NCBI RefSeq assembly: GCF_018607965.1
Contig: NZ_JABBAM010000159.1
Coordinates: 1-32,721 of the forward strand
Direction of reading: 5' to 3'
Length of the DNA stretch: 32,721 bases
Source of the DNA: Planktotalea sp.
Lineage (GTDB): Bacteria; Pseudomonadota; Alphaproteobacteria; Rhodobacterales; Rhodobacteraceae
Position 1 is the first letter of the stretch. Each line of letters starts with the position of its first letter. Under the pieces are notes generated by a model. That model searched no databases, was not told where the DNA came from, and worked only from the letters and a program-made list of their open reading frames with translations. Both the position numbers and the translations under genes were made by a program. This document shows, in pieces, positions 1 through 7,745 of this stretch.

Positions 1-1
1 G

Positions 2-346
2 CAAGGTGAGAGTGACGACAATGTGAGGCTTGAACAAGACGCGCGCGCTTTGTTGATCTCGACGCAATTGTATTTGGAGCCTGACCTGTCGGTGCAGCGT
101 TTGTCACGGCGTTTGCATGTGACCGTGCGCGCGCTGTCGGTGGCGATCAATCGCACGCAAGATATGAATGTATCGCAGTACGTGAACTATTTTCGGATGG
201 AACATGCCGCTGATTTGTTGCTTGGGACGGATCAAAGCGTCGCAAAAGTGATGGCGCAGTCAGGGTTTTTGACGCGATCCAGTTTCTACCGTGAATTCCA
301 AAGGGTCTATGGGTGTTCGCCAGCGGCATATCGCACGCGCGAATAG
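2..346 (+). CDS. AraC-family transcriptional regulator, C-terminal part (cut by window edge)
   Basis: The reading frame is open from the first bases of the window, so the true start lies upstream; an internal GTG at 23 is unlikely to be the start. The visible 114 residues form an AraC/XylS DNA-binding domain with two helix-turn-helix motifs. The first is around 'LSVQRLSRRLHVTVRAL'. The second is around 'SVAKVMAQSGFLTRSSFYRE', followed by the family signature 'FQRVYGCSPAAYR' that ends such proteins. Proteins of this family are sequence-specific regulators, usually with an N-terminal sensing or membrane domain, which is not visible here, so ligand and targets cannot be stated. It is convergent with dapA and shares a terminator hairpin with it. 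The family call is firm; the function is unknown. Confidence 0.85.
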   Translation, partial: QGESDDNVRLEQDARALLISTQLYLEPDLSVQRLSRRLHVTVRALSVAINRTQDMNVSQYVNYFRMEHAADLLLGTDQSVAKVMAQSGFLTRSSFYREFQRVYGCSPAAYRTRE

Positions 347-369
347 GGCAGGTCGCGAAACCTGCCCTT
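346..369. terminator. Bidirectional hairpin terminator between the AraC gene and dapA
   Basis: An 8-bp perfect stem (GGGCAGGT at 346-353, ACCTGCCC at 360-367) encloses a 6-nt loop between two convergent genes. The stem begins inside the stop codon of the AraC gene. There is no long T-tract on either side, so termination may be moderate. Confidence 0.6.
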
Positions 370-379
370 CGCTGTTTGC

Positions 380-1255
380 TTAGTTGATTAGACCTGCGTG
401 GCGCATGCCCGCGTCGATCATTGCTTTTGTCTCGTCCGTCAAGCCAGTCAGGGGTGAGCGCACTTCTTCGCTGCACAGACCCAGTTTGGACATACCGTAT
501 TTTGCGCCCACAAGACCTGGCTCTGTGAAGATGGCCTTATGGAGTGGCATCAACTTGTCTGTGATTTCCAACGCGGTTGCAAAATCGCCGCGAAGCGTAG
601 CCGCCTGCATTTGCGCGCAAAGCTTGGGCGCAACGTTTGCGGTGACCGAGATCATGCCAACCCCGCCATGTGCGTTGTACCCCAGTGCAGTCGCATCTTC
701 GCCAGATAGCTGAACGAAGTCTGTGCCGCAGGTCAGGCGTGTCAGAGGTACACGCGCGAGATCGCCAGTCGCGTCTTTCACGCCGGTGATGCGTGGCAGC
801 TTGGCCAATTCGCCCATCGTTTCGGGTGTCATGTCGACGACAGAACGACCGGGGATGTTGTAGATGATGACCGGGATGTTCGTGCTGTCGTGAATTGCCG
901 TGTAGTGCGCAATCAGACCGCGTTGCGTTGGCTTGTTGTAATAGGGCGTCACGACCAGAACCGCGTCCGCGCCGACCTTTTCAGCGTGCTGCGCCAAGCG
1001 GATGGATTCCAGTGTGTTGTTGCTGCCCGCACCCGCGATCACAGGAAGACGGCCCGCAGAGGCGCGCACGACTTCTTCGACGACTGTTTCGTGTTCTTCG
1101 TGGGTCAGCGTCGGGCTTTCGCCAGTGGTGCCAACGGGAACAAAACCATTGCTACCTTCGCCAACATGCCACTCGACAAGTTTTTTCAATGTATCCAGAT
1201 CCAGCTCGCCGTTCTTGAACGGCGTAATCAATGCAGGTAGAGACCCTTTAAACAT
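380..1255 (-). CDS. dapA: 4-hydroxy-tetrahydrodipicolinate synthase (DapA)
   Basis: Condenses pyruvate with L-aspartate semialdehyde, the first committed step of the diaminopimelate/lysine pathway, in the cytoplasm. The 291-residue product matches the usual length of about 292. Class I aldolase features are present: the GTTGES motif (Thr43-Thr44), 'YYNKPTQRG' at 105-113, Tyr132, the Arg137 substrate site in 'YNIPGR', and the Schiff-base lysine Lys160 in 'GVKDATGD'. These fall one residue before the E. coli Thr44/Thr45, Tyr133, Arg138 and Lys161. I chose the ATG at 1255 over an upstream in-frame codon at 1306 because GAGGAG lies 6 nt before it and the family begins '[13 protein letters not shown]'. 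It diverges from the lytic transglycosylase gene. No lysine riboswitch is visible upstream. Some DapA-like proteins are other aldolases, but all catalytic residues fit DapA. Confidence 0.93.
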   Translation of the reverse strand: MFKGSLPALITPFKNGELDLDTLKKLVEWHVGEGSNGFVPVGTTGESPTLTHEEHETVVEEVVRASAGRLPVIAGAGSNNTLESIRLAQHAEKVGADAVLVVTPYYNKPTQRGLIAHYTAIHDSTNIPVIIYNIPGRSVVDMTPETMGELAKLPRITGVKDATGDLARVPLTRLTCGTDFVQLSGEDATALGYNAHGGVGMISVTANVAPKLCAQMQAATLRGDFATALEITDKLMPLHKAIFTEPGLVGAKYGMSKLGLCSEEVRSPLTGLTDETKAMIDAGMRHAGLIN

Positions 1256-1409
1256 GACACACTCCTCTTCGTTGTGGCGGGCGAAAGGCCCGAATGAAAT
1301 CGTCACCTAGCGCCGTTTGGGCGAGATGGTGCAAATGTGAATTGCAGCCAGCGCCCCAGAGGCTAGGTTGTGCGGTGTCTATCCTTTGTCATTGAATGAA
1401 TTGCAAGCC

Positions 1410-3341
1410 ATGATGCGTTTCGCCCTTTTGCTTTTTCTAACCTGCTTCGCACCGATTTTGACGCGTGCGGATAGTCATGTCCCCCTTTCACGTGCGTTCG
1501 AGGCAATGCGCGCAGGCGATTGGGCCGGTGCGCGCACGATTGCGAGCGACGTCAGTCCGATCGCGTATGACTTGATCGAATGGCATCGTTTGCGTGCAGG
1601 GGGTGGCACTGCAGAAGAGGTGATGCTGTTCCTAGATCTTAACCCCGATTGGCCAGGTTTGGGATTGTTGCGCCAAAAGGGTGAACCAACGATGTTGGAC
1701 GCAAGCAACGCAGATATCTTGACGTTCTTTAAGGATGAATTGCCCCAGACCGCACAGGGTGCTTTGGCGCATGCGCGGGCTTTGAAGGCGAGCGGTCAAA
1801 CAGGCAGCGCAGAGGCGGGTTTGGTTCTGGCGTGGCGCAGTATGGCGATAGGGCCGCAAACCCATTCGCGCATGTTGTCAGAACATGGCGATTTGTTGAA
1901 AGACCATCATGTTGCGCGCCTTGATATGGTTCTGTGGAAGAACTGGGCCAGCAACACAAAACGTATGTTGCCATTGGTGTCCGAGAATTGTCGTAAATTG
2001 GCCGAGACGCGGATGAAAGTGCGTGCTGGTGCAAAAGGTGTTGATGCGTTGGTGGCAAGTTTGCCGGTCAAATTGCAGGATGATCCGGGTCTGAGCTATG
2101 AACGGTTTTTCCAGCTAGCGCGTAAAGCTTCCAAGGATGACGCCGTTGCATTTGCGTTGGAGAAAAGCAAAAGCGCCAAAACATTGGGTGAGCCTGAACA
2201 ATGGGCGAACCGGCGTCGCGCGCTGGCGCGTCAATTGATGCGCGATAAGAATTATGAGCGCGCCTATGCGTTGGCCAGTCAGCACCATATAGTTGAAGGA
2301 TCGTCTTTTGCGGATCTGGAATGGCTTAGTGGGTACATCGCATTGCAGTTTCTGAATGATCCCGCAAAAGCACTGCCGCATTTCGAGGCGCATCAAGACG
2401 CGGTTGTCACACCAATTTCACGTGGTCGTGCGGGTTATTGGGTTGGGCGCACATATGAGGCGTTGGGCAACAGTAAGGCTGCGCAAACGTCCTACAAAGA
2501 CGGGGCACAGTATCAGTCGAGTTTTTATGGATTACTCGCCGCTGAGCGTGGTGGTGTTCCGTTTGATCAAAGTCTTGGTGGACGTGCTGCTTTGCCAGAT
2601 TGGCGCGAAGCGGCTTTCATGGGCTCGACTGTTTTTCAAGCGGCGGTGCTTGCATTGCAAGCGGGTGAATTAGAGGTATCTGAACGCTTCTTCACACATT
2701 TGACTGAAGGACTTAGCCCGATTGAAGCGGCACAGCTTGGGCAGGTTGCGATTAATCTGAACGAACCCCATATCGCAGTGATGATAGGCAAGCGTGCTGC
2801 GAGCGGTGGTATTACAATCTCTGCACCCTACTATGCGATCCACGACATGGCGAAATCGGCACATCCGATTGCGACCGAGTTTGCGCTGGCGATTGCGCGG
2901 CGCGAAAGTGAATTTGATCCTGTTGTTGTTTCGGGTGCTGGCGCACGTGGCTTGATGCAAGTGATGCCTGCGACTGCCAAGAGCGTTGCAAGCGAACTTG
3001 GGGTTGATTACGCCCGCGAGAAACTAACGACAGATTGGCGGTATAATGCACAGCTGGGCACGGCGTATCTTGCACGGCTTTACACGCAATTTGGCGGTAA
3101 CCCTGTGATGATCGCAGCTGGCTATAACGCGGGTCCAGGACGGCCTGTGCGTTGGATGGATGTGTATGGCGATCCGCGCAAAGGCGAGGTTGATATCGTC
3201 GATTGGATTGAACACATTCCGTTCCGTGAGACCCGCAATTATGCGATGCGCGTCACCGAAAGCCTGCCGATTTATCGGGCGCGTTTGGGGTTAGATCCGT
3301 TGCCTTTGTCATTTTCCAAAGAGCTTATTCAAATGCGTTGA
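1410..3341 (+). CDS. Soluble lytic murein transglycosylase (Slt-type)
   Basis: Cleaves the MurNAc-GlcNAc bond of peptidoglycan non-hydrolytically in the periplasm, releasing 1,6-anhydro muropeptides. The N-terminus 'MRFALLLFLTCFAPILTRA' is a Sec signal peptide. A long alpha-helical, TPR-like superhelical region follows (roughly residues 25-470). The C-terminal SLT catalytic domain has the glutamate in 'ARRESEFDP' (about residue 499), 'GARGLMQVMPATA' and 'AAGYNAGPGRP'. The size (about 640 aa) and order match the Slt70 family. Two adjacent ATGs (1410 and 1413) are possible starts; a TTG at 1368 would put 14 residues before the signal peptide and is less likely. No strong ribosome binding site is seen for either. 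It sits among envelope genes (mlaAC and a penicillin-binding protein downstream). Confidence 0.9.
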   Translation: MMRFALLLFLTCFAPILTRADSHVPLSRAFEAMRAGDWAGARTIASDVSPIAYDLIEWHRLRAGGGTAEEVMLFLDLNPDWPGLGLLRQKGEPTMLDASNADILTFFKDELPQTAQGALAHARALKASGQTGSAEAGLVLAWRSMAIGPQTHSRMLSEHGDLLKDHHVARLDMVLWKNWASNTKRMLPLVSENCRKLAETRMKVRAGAKGVDALVASLPVKLQDDPGLSYERFFQLARKASKDDAVAFALEKSKSAKTLGEPEQWANRRRALARQLMRDKNYERAYALASQHHIVEGSSFADLEWLSGYIALQFLNDPAKALPHFEAHQDAVVTPISRGRAGYWVGRTYEALGNSKAAQTSYKDGAQYQSSFYGLLAAERGGVPFDQSLGGRAALPDWREAAFMGSTVFQAAVLALQAGELEVSERFFTHLTEGLSPIEAAQLGQVAINLNEPHIAVMIGKRAASGGITISAPYYAIHDMAKSAHPIATEFALAIARRESEFDPVVVSGAGARGLMQVMPATAKSVASELGVDYAREKLTTDWRYNAQLGTAYLARLYTQFGGNPVMIAAGYNAGPGRPVRWMDVYGDPRKGEVDIVDWIEHIPFRETRNYAMRVTESLPIYRARLGLDPLPLSFSKELIQMR

Positions 3342-3495
3342 GGTCTGGGAATAACGTATGGCTTCACCATTTTGATCAAATGTGCGACACTTCATTAAGC
3401 GTATTTCGCGAATGTTGTTTCGAATGAGTCACAAAATATAGAGTTAGACGTTTTTGCAGTGGTTCTTCTGCATAGGCATATTAAGTAAATCGTAA

Positions 3496-4296
3496 TTGTT
3501 AAGAATTCTCCGCTTGGTGGGCATTTTGATTAGAATTTCAGCAAAAGTCGCGCGACGTGCGTTTTTTCCATTCATTGCTGCGCTCGCGTTGTTTGTCGCG
3601 GGCTGCACAACGCCGGGCCCAAACCATCCGAGCGATGTCCCTTTCGATCCATATGAGGCGGAAAACCGCCAGACCCACGAACTTAACCGGGCGTTGGACA
3701 AAGCTTTGCTGCGGCCAGTTGGTGTGGGCTATACTAAAATCATTCCAGATGAGTTTGAAGCGAGCATCGGCAATTTTGCATCCAACCTTAGTGAACCTAG
3801 TACAATTGTTAACAATGTTTTGCAGGGTAATATCGAAGGTGCATTCCGTAATTCTATGCGGTTCCTATTTAATTCAACCTTGGGATTTGCAGGGCTCTTT
3901 GATGTTGCTGCCGATTTTGGAATAGATCCAATTGAAGGTGATTTTGGTCAAACGCTTTATGTCTGGGGCGTGCCAGAGGGTGCGTATCTCGAACTTCCTG
4001 GACTTGGTCCGTCTAGTGAACGCGCGGCGTTTGGAAAAGTAGTGGATCTGTTCACCAACCCGCTAAGCCAAGTTTTGCCTAGTCCCGAAAAATATATTGG
4101 AACAGGGGCTGGAGTTGCGTCAAAGGTAGGGGATCGCGGTCGCTATGCGGATGCTGTCGATTCTATTCTGTATGATAGTGCTGACAGTTATTCACAGGCC
4201 CGCGGGATATATTTGCAGAACCGTCGCTTTAAACTGGGTGATGGTGATGCTGCTGAAGAGATTGATCCATTTGATCTTAACACTGAGGGATTTTAA
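3496..4296 (+). CDS. mlaA: MlaA/VacJ family outer-membrane lipoprotein
   Basis: MlaA removes mislocalised phospholipids from the outer leaflet of the outer membrane and hands them to the periplasmic carrier MlaC. The N-terminus is a lipoprotein signal: basic residues, a hydrophobic stretch 'FFPFIAALALF', then the lipobox 'VAGC', so the mature protein would begin at that cysteine. The MlaA domain follows, with 'DPYEAENRQTHELNRALDK', 'NFASNLSEPSTIVNNVLQG' and 'FLFNSTLGFAGLFDVA'. The start is uncertain. The open frame begins with TTG at 3496; another TTG at 3526 has GGTGGG 4 nt upstream and gives a normal-length lipoprotein signal, so it may be the true start. No ATG precedes the lipobox. The next gene, mlaC, begins 2 nt after the stop. 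Confidence 0.88.
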   Translation: MLRILRLVGILIRISAKVARRAFFPFIAALALFVAGCTTPGPNHPSDVPFDPYEAENRQTHELNRALDKALLRPVGVGYTKIIPDEFEASIGNFASNLSEPSTIVNNVLQGNIEGAFRNSMRFLFNSTLGFAGLFDVAADFGIDPIEGDFGQTLYVWGVPEGAYLELPGLGPSSERAAFGKVVDLFTNPLSQVLPSPEKYIGTGAGVASKVGDRGRYADAVDSILYDSADSYSQARGIYLQNRRFKLGDGDAAEEIDPFDLNTEGF

Positions 4297-4298
4297 TC

Positions 4299-4904
4299 AT
4301 GATCGAGTTTACTAGGCGAAAAGCTGCAGGGTTTATTAGTGCCGTCATAGCTGCGGTTTCGATTGCACCGACAGAGGCCCTTGCGTTGGACAATGCAAGT
4401 GCGAAGAAACTGGTGGATGCCTTGGTTGGTGAGATCAATAAAATTATCGCGTCTGGTAAATCCGAAAATGCGATGTATGCAGATTTCAAACGGATATTTG
4501 CGAAGTATGGCGACACGTCCTACATCGCAGCTTACGCGATGGGGAATGATGGTCGCCGCGCGAGCGCGTTGCAAAAGAAGAATTTCTCTAATGCGTTTGA
4601 GACTTATGTCGCGCGCAAGTACGGATCGCGGTTTCGCGAATTCATTGGGGGTCGCTTAGAGGTGAAAAGCGTCCGTCCGGTTAAAAGCTGGTTTGCAGTT
4701 AAAACCACAGCCTTCTTGCGTGGTGAATCTCCGTTTACGGTGACTTTCCTCGTGTCCAATCGCACAGGCCGCGACAAGTTTTTCAACATGTCTATTGAAG
4801 GTATTAACCTGCTTTTGACCGAGCGCTCTGAAATTGGCGCGATGATTGATAAGCGCGGCGGAAACATCGACGCTATGATCACGGATTTGAAAAAAGCGGG
4901 CTAA
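4299..4904 (+). CDS. mlaC: MlaC/Ttg2D family periplasmic phospholipid-binding protein
   Basis: A periplasmic shuttle that carries phospholipid between the MlaA complex at the outer membrane and the inner-membrane MlaFEDB transporter. The 201-residue protein has an N-terminal signal peptide ending near 'PTEALA'; it carries a twin-arginine pair ('FTRRKAAGF'), so Tat export is possible, though not proven by the motif. The body has family features such as 'FKRIFAKYGD' and 'SFRRxxxxY'-like spacing in 'NAFETYVARKYGSRF', with beta-strand-rich residues from about 110. GAGGGA sits 8 nt before the ATG, inside the end of mlaA, so the pair is translationally close. No MlaB, D, E or F gene is present here; these are presumably elsewhere on the chromosome. 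It ends 22 nt from the convergent penicillin-binding protein gene. Confidence 0.85.
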   Translation: MIEFTRRKAAGFISAVIAAVSIAPTEALALDNASAKKLVDALVGEINKIIASGKSENAMYADFKRIFAKYGDTSYIAAYAMGNDGRRASALQKKNFSNAFETYVARKYGSRFREFIGGRLEVKSVRPVKSWFAVKTTAFLRGESPFTVTFLVSNRTGRDKFFNMSIEGINLLLTERSEIGAMIDKRGGNIDAMITDLKKAG

Positions 4905-4926
4905 TTTGCCCACCTTGGCTGTTGCT

Positions 4927-7125
4927 TTAACGGTCAATCACATAGTCATTCCGCTTGGGTTTGCCTAATGTTGGGCCATTGCTTGGTCCCAATCTTCTAA
5001 GAACACGCTGTAGAATTGTATCGGCGACATCGTCTGAGAGAATGGGTTCGAAATCACCGTTCTGACGAGGCGCTTGGCTTTGTGGTACTTGGGCTGGCTG
5101 GGAAGGCGCTATCATAGGGAGTGGTCTTGCGGGCAGGCCCGCGTGCACACGTACCATGACTTCGTGCCAGATTTCTGCAGGAAGTCCGCCGCCAGTGACA
5201 CCCGTAAGTGGTGTGTTATCGTCGTATCCCATCCAAACGCCCGCAACATAATCAGCGGTAAATCCGATGAACCATGCATCGCGTGCGGCTTGGGTTGTAC
5301 CAGTTTTTCCGGCCGCTTCTCGATCTGATAGCGCTGCGCGACGGCCCGTGCCCTGGCTGACGACGCGCTCCATCATGTAGATCAATTGACCCGCTGCAGC
5401 ATCTTGGATGACGCGCTCGCCAATGCCCCCCCCACTACCCATGAGGGGTTCGCTATCGCCCAAAAGGCTAAGCTCAACCAAGCCATACGGCGTTACGGAA
5501 GATCCGCCGTTCAGGATGCTCGCGTATGCGCCCGTCATTTCGATCAGCGTGCTTTCAGAAGCCCCAAGCGCGAGGGCGGGGCCTGCTGCAAGATCGCTAT
5601 CAATGCCAAATTCACTAGCTACTTTGCGTACGTTTTCACGGCCAACCAGTTCAGAAAGCTTGACTGCCGGAATGTTGAGCGAGTCTTTGAGAGCATCAGT
5701 AAGCGTAACTGAGCCCTTGAAATCCTTGGTGTAGTTTTTTGGTGTCCACGGGCCAGAGCCAGGAATGTTGATCGTGATTGATTCATCTACAATGCGTTCA
5801 TTCGGGCTGTGCCCTAGTTCCAACGCGGTCGCATAAACGAAAGGTTTGAAGGCTGATCCAGTTTGGCGCATTGCTTGGGTCGCGCGGTTAAAACCGCCTG
5901 AAACCTTGGTGTTTCGACCGCCGACCATTGCACGTACCGCACCATCTGCGCTCATCACGATGATAGCAGCTTGGGCCTTGGATCCTTGGCGTACTTTCTC
6001 TGCGAAGATGTATTGCATGGCATCTTCAGCAGCGGATTGGAGGCGACGATCAAGCGTTGTTTTTATGATCACATCTTCAGTTGTGTCGCGCGTGAAAAAT
6101 TCGGGTCCACTGTCCATGACCCAGTCGGCGAAATAGCCACCTGCTTTTGCTTCTGCGGCCTCCGAGAGCTCTGCAGGTGCAATCCGTGCGATGTCCGCCT
6201 CTTTTTTGCTGATGTAGCCTTGATCGTGCATCAAGCCGATGATGACGGACGCGCGGTCTTGGGATCGTGCGAGATTATTGGTGGGTGCGTAGCGCGTTGG
6301 CGCCTTGAGCAAGCCTGCAAGCATTGCGGCTTCTGCGGCGTTCACTTCTGCGGCGGATTTTGCGAAATAACGCTGACTTGCGGCCTCAAATCCGCGTGCA
6401 CCTGCGCCAAGGAACGCGCGATTCATATAGATGTTGAGAATGTCGGCTTTGGTGTATTTTGCCTCCATGCCCATCGCGAACAATGCTTCTTTGATCTTGC
6501 GCCACATGGTCGTGCGACGGCAATCTGCTTCGTATTCCCGTTCACTTTTCCAAATGGATGGATCGAAGGGGCGGCCAAGACAGAGCAGTTTCGCTGTTTG
6601 TTGGGTGATCGTTGAACCACCGTTTCCTGATAGCGGTCCACGACCGGCGCGCAGGTTGATACGCACAGCACTGGCGACGCCGCGTGGACTAACGCCGAAG
6701 TGCCAGAAGAAACGTTTGTCTTCGGTCGCGACGATTGCATTCGTGAGGTTGGGCGAGGCGGTGTCGGTCGTAATCGCGCCGCCAAATTGATCACCGCGCC
6801 ACGCGAAAACTTCGCCGGTTCGATCCATCAAGGTCACTGATCCGCGCGCGCGGCCATCAAGGAGTGCGTCAGGATCAGGTAATTGTAGTGCAAAGTATGC
6901 AACGCCAAGGCCAACAATCACGGTGGACACGAAACCGATGCGCCACGTAAATCCCCAAACCAGACGGATGATCCATCTGAACAGGCGAATAATCCAACCC
7001 ACAGGTCCGCGGGGTAGCTTGTAGGCTGCGCGCGTTTTGCAAGCTTTGGGTTTTGGGTGTGCTTTCGGGCCGCCATTGCGCTTGTCAGCGACAAGCTTGG
7101 AAGGCGCGCGTTTCTTTTGAACCAT
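4927..7125 (-). CDS. Bifunctional class A penicillin-binding protein (PBP1 family)
   Basis: Polymerises lipid II into glycan strands and cross-links them at the periplasmic face of the inner membrane. Domain order: a basic, lysine-rich cytoplasmic tail (1-40), a hydrophobic segment at about 44-82 containing the membrane anchor, and a GT51 glycosyltransferase with catalytic Glu135 in 'EDKRFFWHFGV' and 'GGSTITQQ' at 169-176. The transpeptidase has active-site Ser424 in 'TGSAFK', SLN at 482-484 and KTGT at 607-610. A proline-rich tail follows. All catalytic motifs are intact. Unusual is an insertion of about 30 residues (roughly 180-208) between 'TITQQTAK' and 'RKIKEAL', carrying two cysteines (182 and 202). 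The length of 732 aa is ordinary for the class. It could be labelled PBP1A or PBP1C; the sequence alone does not decide which. Confidence 0.92.
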   Translation of the reverse strand: MVQKKRAPSKLVADKRNGGPKAHPKPKACKTRAAYKLPRGPVGWIIRLFRWIIRLVWGFTWRIGFVSTVIVGLGVAYFALQLPDPDALLDGRARGSVTLMDRTGEVFAWRGDQFGGAITTDTASPNLTNAIVATEDKRFFWHFGVSPRGVASAVRINLRAGRGPLSGNGGSTITQQTAKLLCLGRPFDPSIWKSEREYEADCRRTTMWRKIKEALFAMGMEAKYTKADILNIYMNRAFLGAGARGFEAASQRYFAKSAAEVNAAEAAMLAGLLKAPTRYAPTNNLARSQDRASVIIGLMHDQGYISKKEADIARIAPAELSEAAEAKAGGYFADWVMDSGPEFFTRDTTEDVIIKTTLDRRLQSAAEDAMQYIFAEKVRQGSKAQAAIIVMSADGAVRAMVGGRNTKVSGGFNRATQAMRQTGSAFKPFVYATALELGHSPNERIVDESITINIPGSGPWTPKNYTKDFKGSVTLTDALKDSLNIPAVKLSELVGRENVRKVASEFGIDSDLAAGPALALGASESTLIEMTGAYASILNGGSSVTPYGLVELSLLGDSEPLMGSGGGIGERVIQDAAAGQLIYMMERVVSQGTGRRAALSDREAAGKTGTTQAARDAWFIGFTADYVAGVWMGYDDNTPLTGVTGGGLPAEIWHEVMVRVHAGLPARPLPMIAPSQPAQVPQSQAPRQNGDFEPILSDDVADTILQRVLRRLGPSNGPTLGKPKRNDYVIDR

Positions 7126-7157
7126 GTTTGAACCTGCTCGGAACTTATTATGAGTCG

Positions 7158-7186
7158 TTTATACTCTGTTGTGGAGCAGATGTTGA
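7158..7186 (-). promoter_or_regulatory. Candidate sigma-70-type promoter for the penicillin-binding protein gene
   Basis: On the minus strand a TCAACA -35-like element (7181-7186) and a TATAAA -10 element (7158-7163) are separated by exactly 17 bp. The -10 lies about 33 bp upstream of the ATG at 7125. The -35 matches TTGACA at four of six positions. Prediction from sequence only. Confidence 0.4.
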
Positions 7187-7255
7187 GGGGGATTGGGTCA
7201 TCGAAGAGACATCATTTCGCACAATTATTATGCAAAAAGTAAATATAGACTAAAA

Positions 7256-7275
7256 TTTAATCAAGTTGATTTAAA
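7256..7275. promoter_or_regulatory. AT-rich imperfect palindrome upstream of glnK-amtB
   Basis: TTTAATCAA, a central G, then TTGATTTAAA: the arms are reverse complements apart from one extra T in the right arm. It lies about 108-127 bp upstream of the glnK GTG. The size and symmetry suit a dimeric regulator. It does not match the NtrC consensus, and it has the FNR half-sites in the reverse order, so I do not assign a protein. Confidence 0.35.
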
Positions 7276-7382
7276 ACATGACTACTTTTCGCTCGTTCTA
7301 CCTTCCAACCCAGCCTTCTTAACGTTTTGCTGCGCGTGCAAACAGGGACTCGCGTCCAACTCTTTTTAGAAAGGCTCATCAG

Positions 7383-7721
7383 GTGAAACTCATCATAGCA
7401 ACGATCAAACCCTTCAAATTGGAGGACGTCCGCGAAGCCCTAACCGCCATCGGTGTGCGCGGTATGATGGTGACGGAAATAAAAGGTTTTGGTGCCCAAT
7501 CAGGTCACACAGAAATCTACCGCGGTGCGGAATACGCTGTGAATTTCGTTCCAAAAGTAAAGCTTGAGATCGTCGTTGGCGCATCAATGGCAGATCAAGT
7601 GGTCGAGACGATCACTGAAACAGCCCGCACTGGAAAAATCGGTGACGGCAAGATTTTCGTGATGGACGTTGCACAAGCGGTACGCGTTCGCACAGGTGAA
7701 ACAAATAACGACGCACTCTAA
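7383..7721 (+). CDS. glnK: P-II family nitrogen regulatory protein (GlnK)
   Basis: A trimeric cytoplasmic signal protein that binds ATP/ADP and 2-oxoglutarate and blocks the AmtB channel when nitrogen is plentiful. It is 112 residues, the standard length. The T-loop carries the uridylylation site Tyr51 in 'YRGAEYAVNFVPK', and the C-terminal signature 'TGKIGDGKIFV' is present. Translation starts at GTG 7383: AGAAAGG lies 8 nt upstream and the product then begins 'MKLIIATIKPFKLEDVREAL', as in the family. The amtB gene begins 24 nt downstream, the classic glnK-amtB pair. GlnB and GlnK are hard to separate by sequence; the amtB linkage is the reason for choosing glnK. No clear sigma-54 promoter was found upstream. 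Confidence 0.93.
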   Translation: MKLIIATIKPFKLEDVREALTAIGVRGMMVTEIKGFGAQSGHTEIYRGAEYAVNFVPKVKLEIVVGASMADQVVETITETARTGKIGDGKIFVMDVAQAVRVRTGETNNDAL

Positions 7722-7745
7722 GCGCGCGACTTGAAGGATACGGAT

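Noticed and set aside
1256-1409. Lysine riboswitch upstream of dapA
   Set aside because: The leader is short and shared with a divergent gene, and I see no conserved paired elements; dapA in this group is not generally known to use one.
4905-4926. Terminator between mlaC and the penicillin-binding protein gene
   Set aside because: Only a 4-bp GGGC/GCCC pairing is possible near the stop and there is no T-tract, so it is too weak to call.
5971-6615. 214-codon plus-strand frame antisense to the penicillin-binding protein gene
   Set aside because: It has a cysteine-rich composition typical of a shadow frame and lies wholly within a gene with intact catalytic motifs on the other strand.
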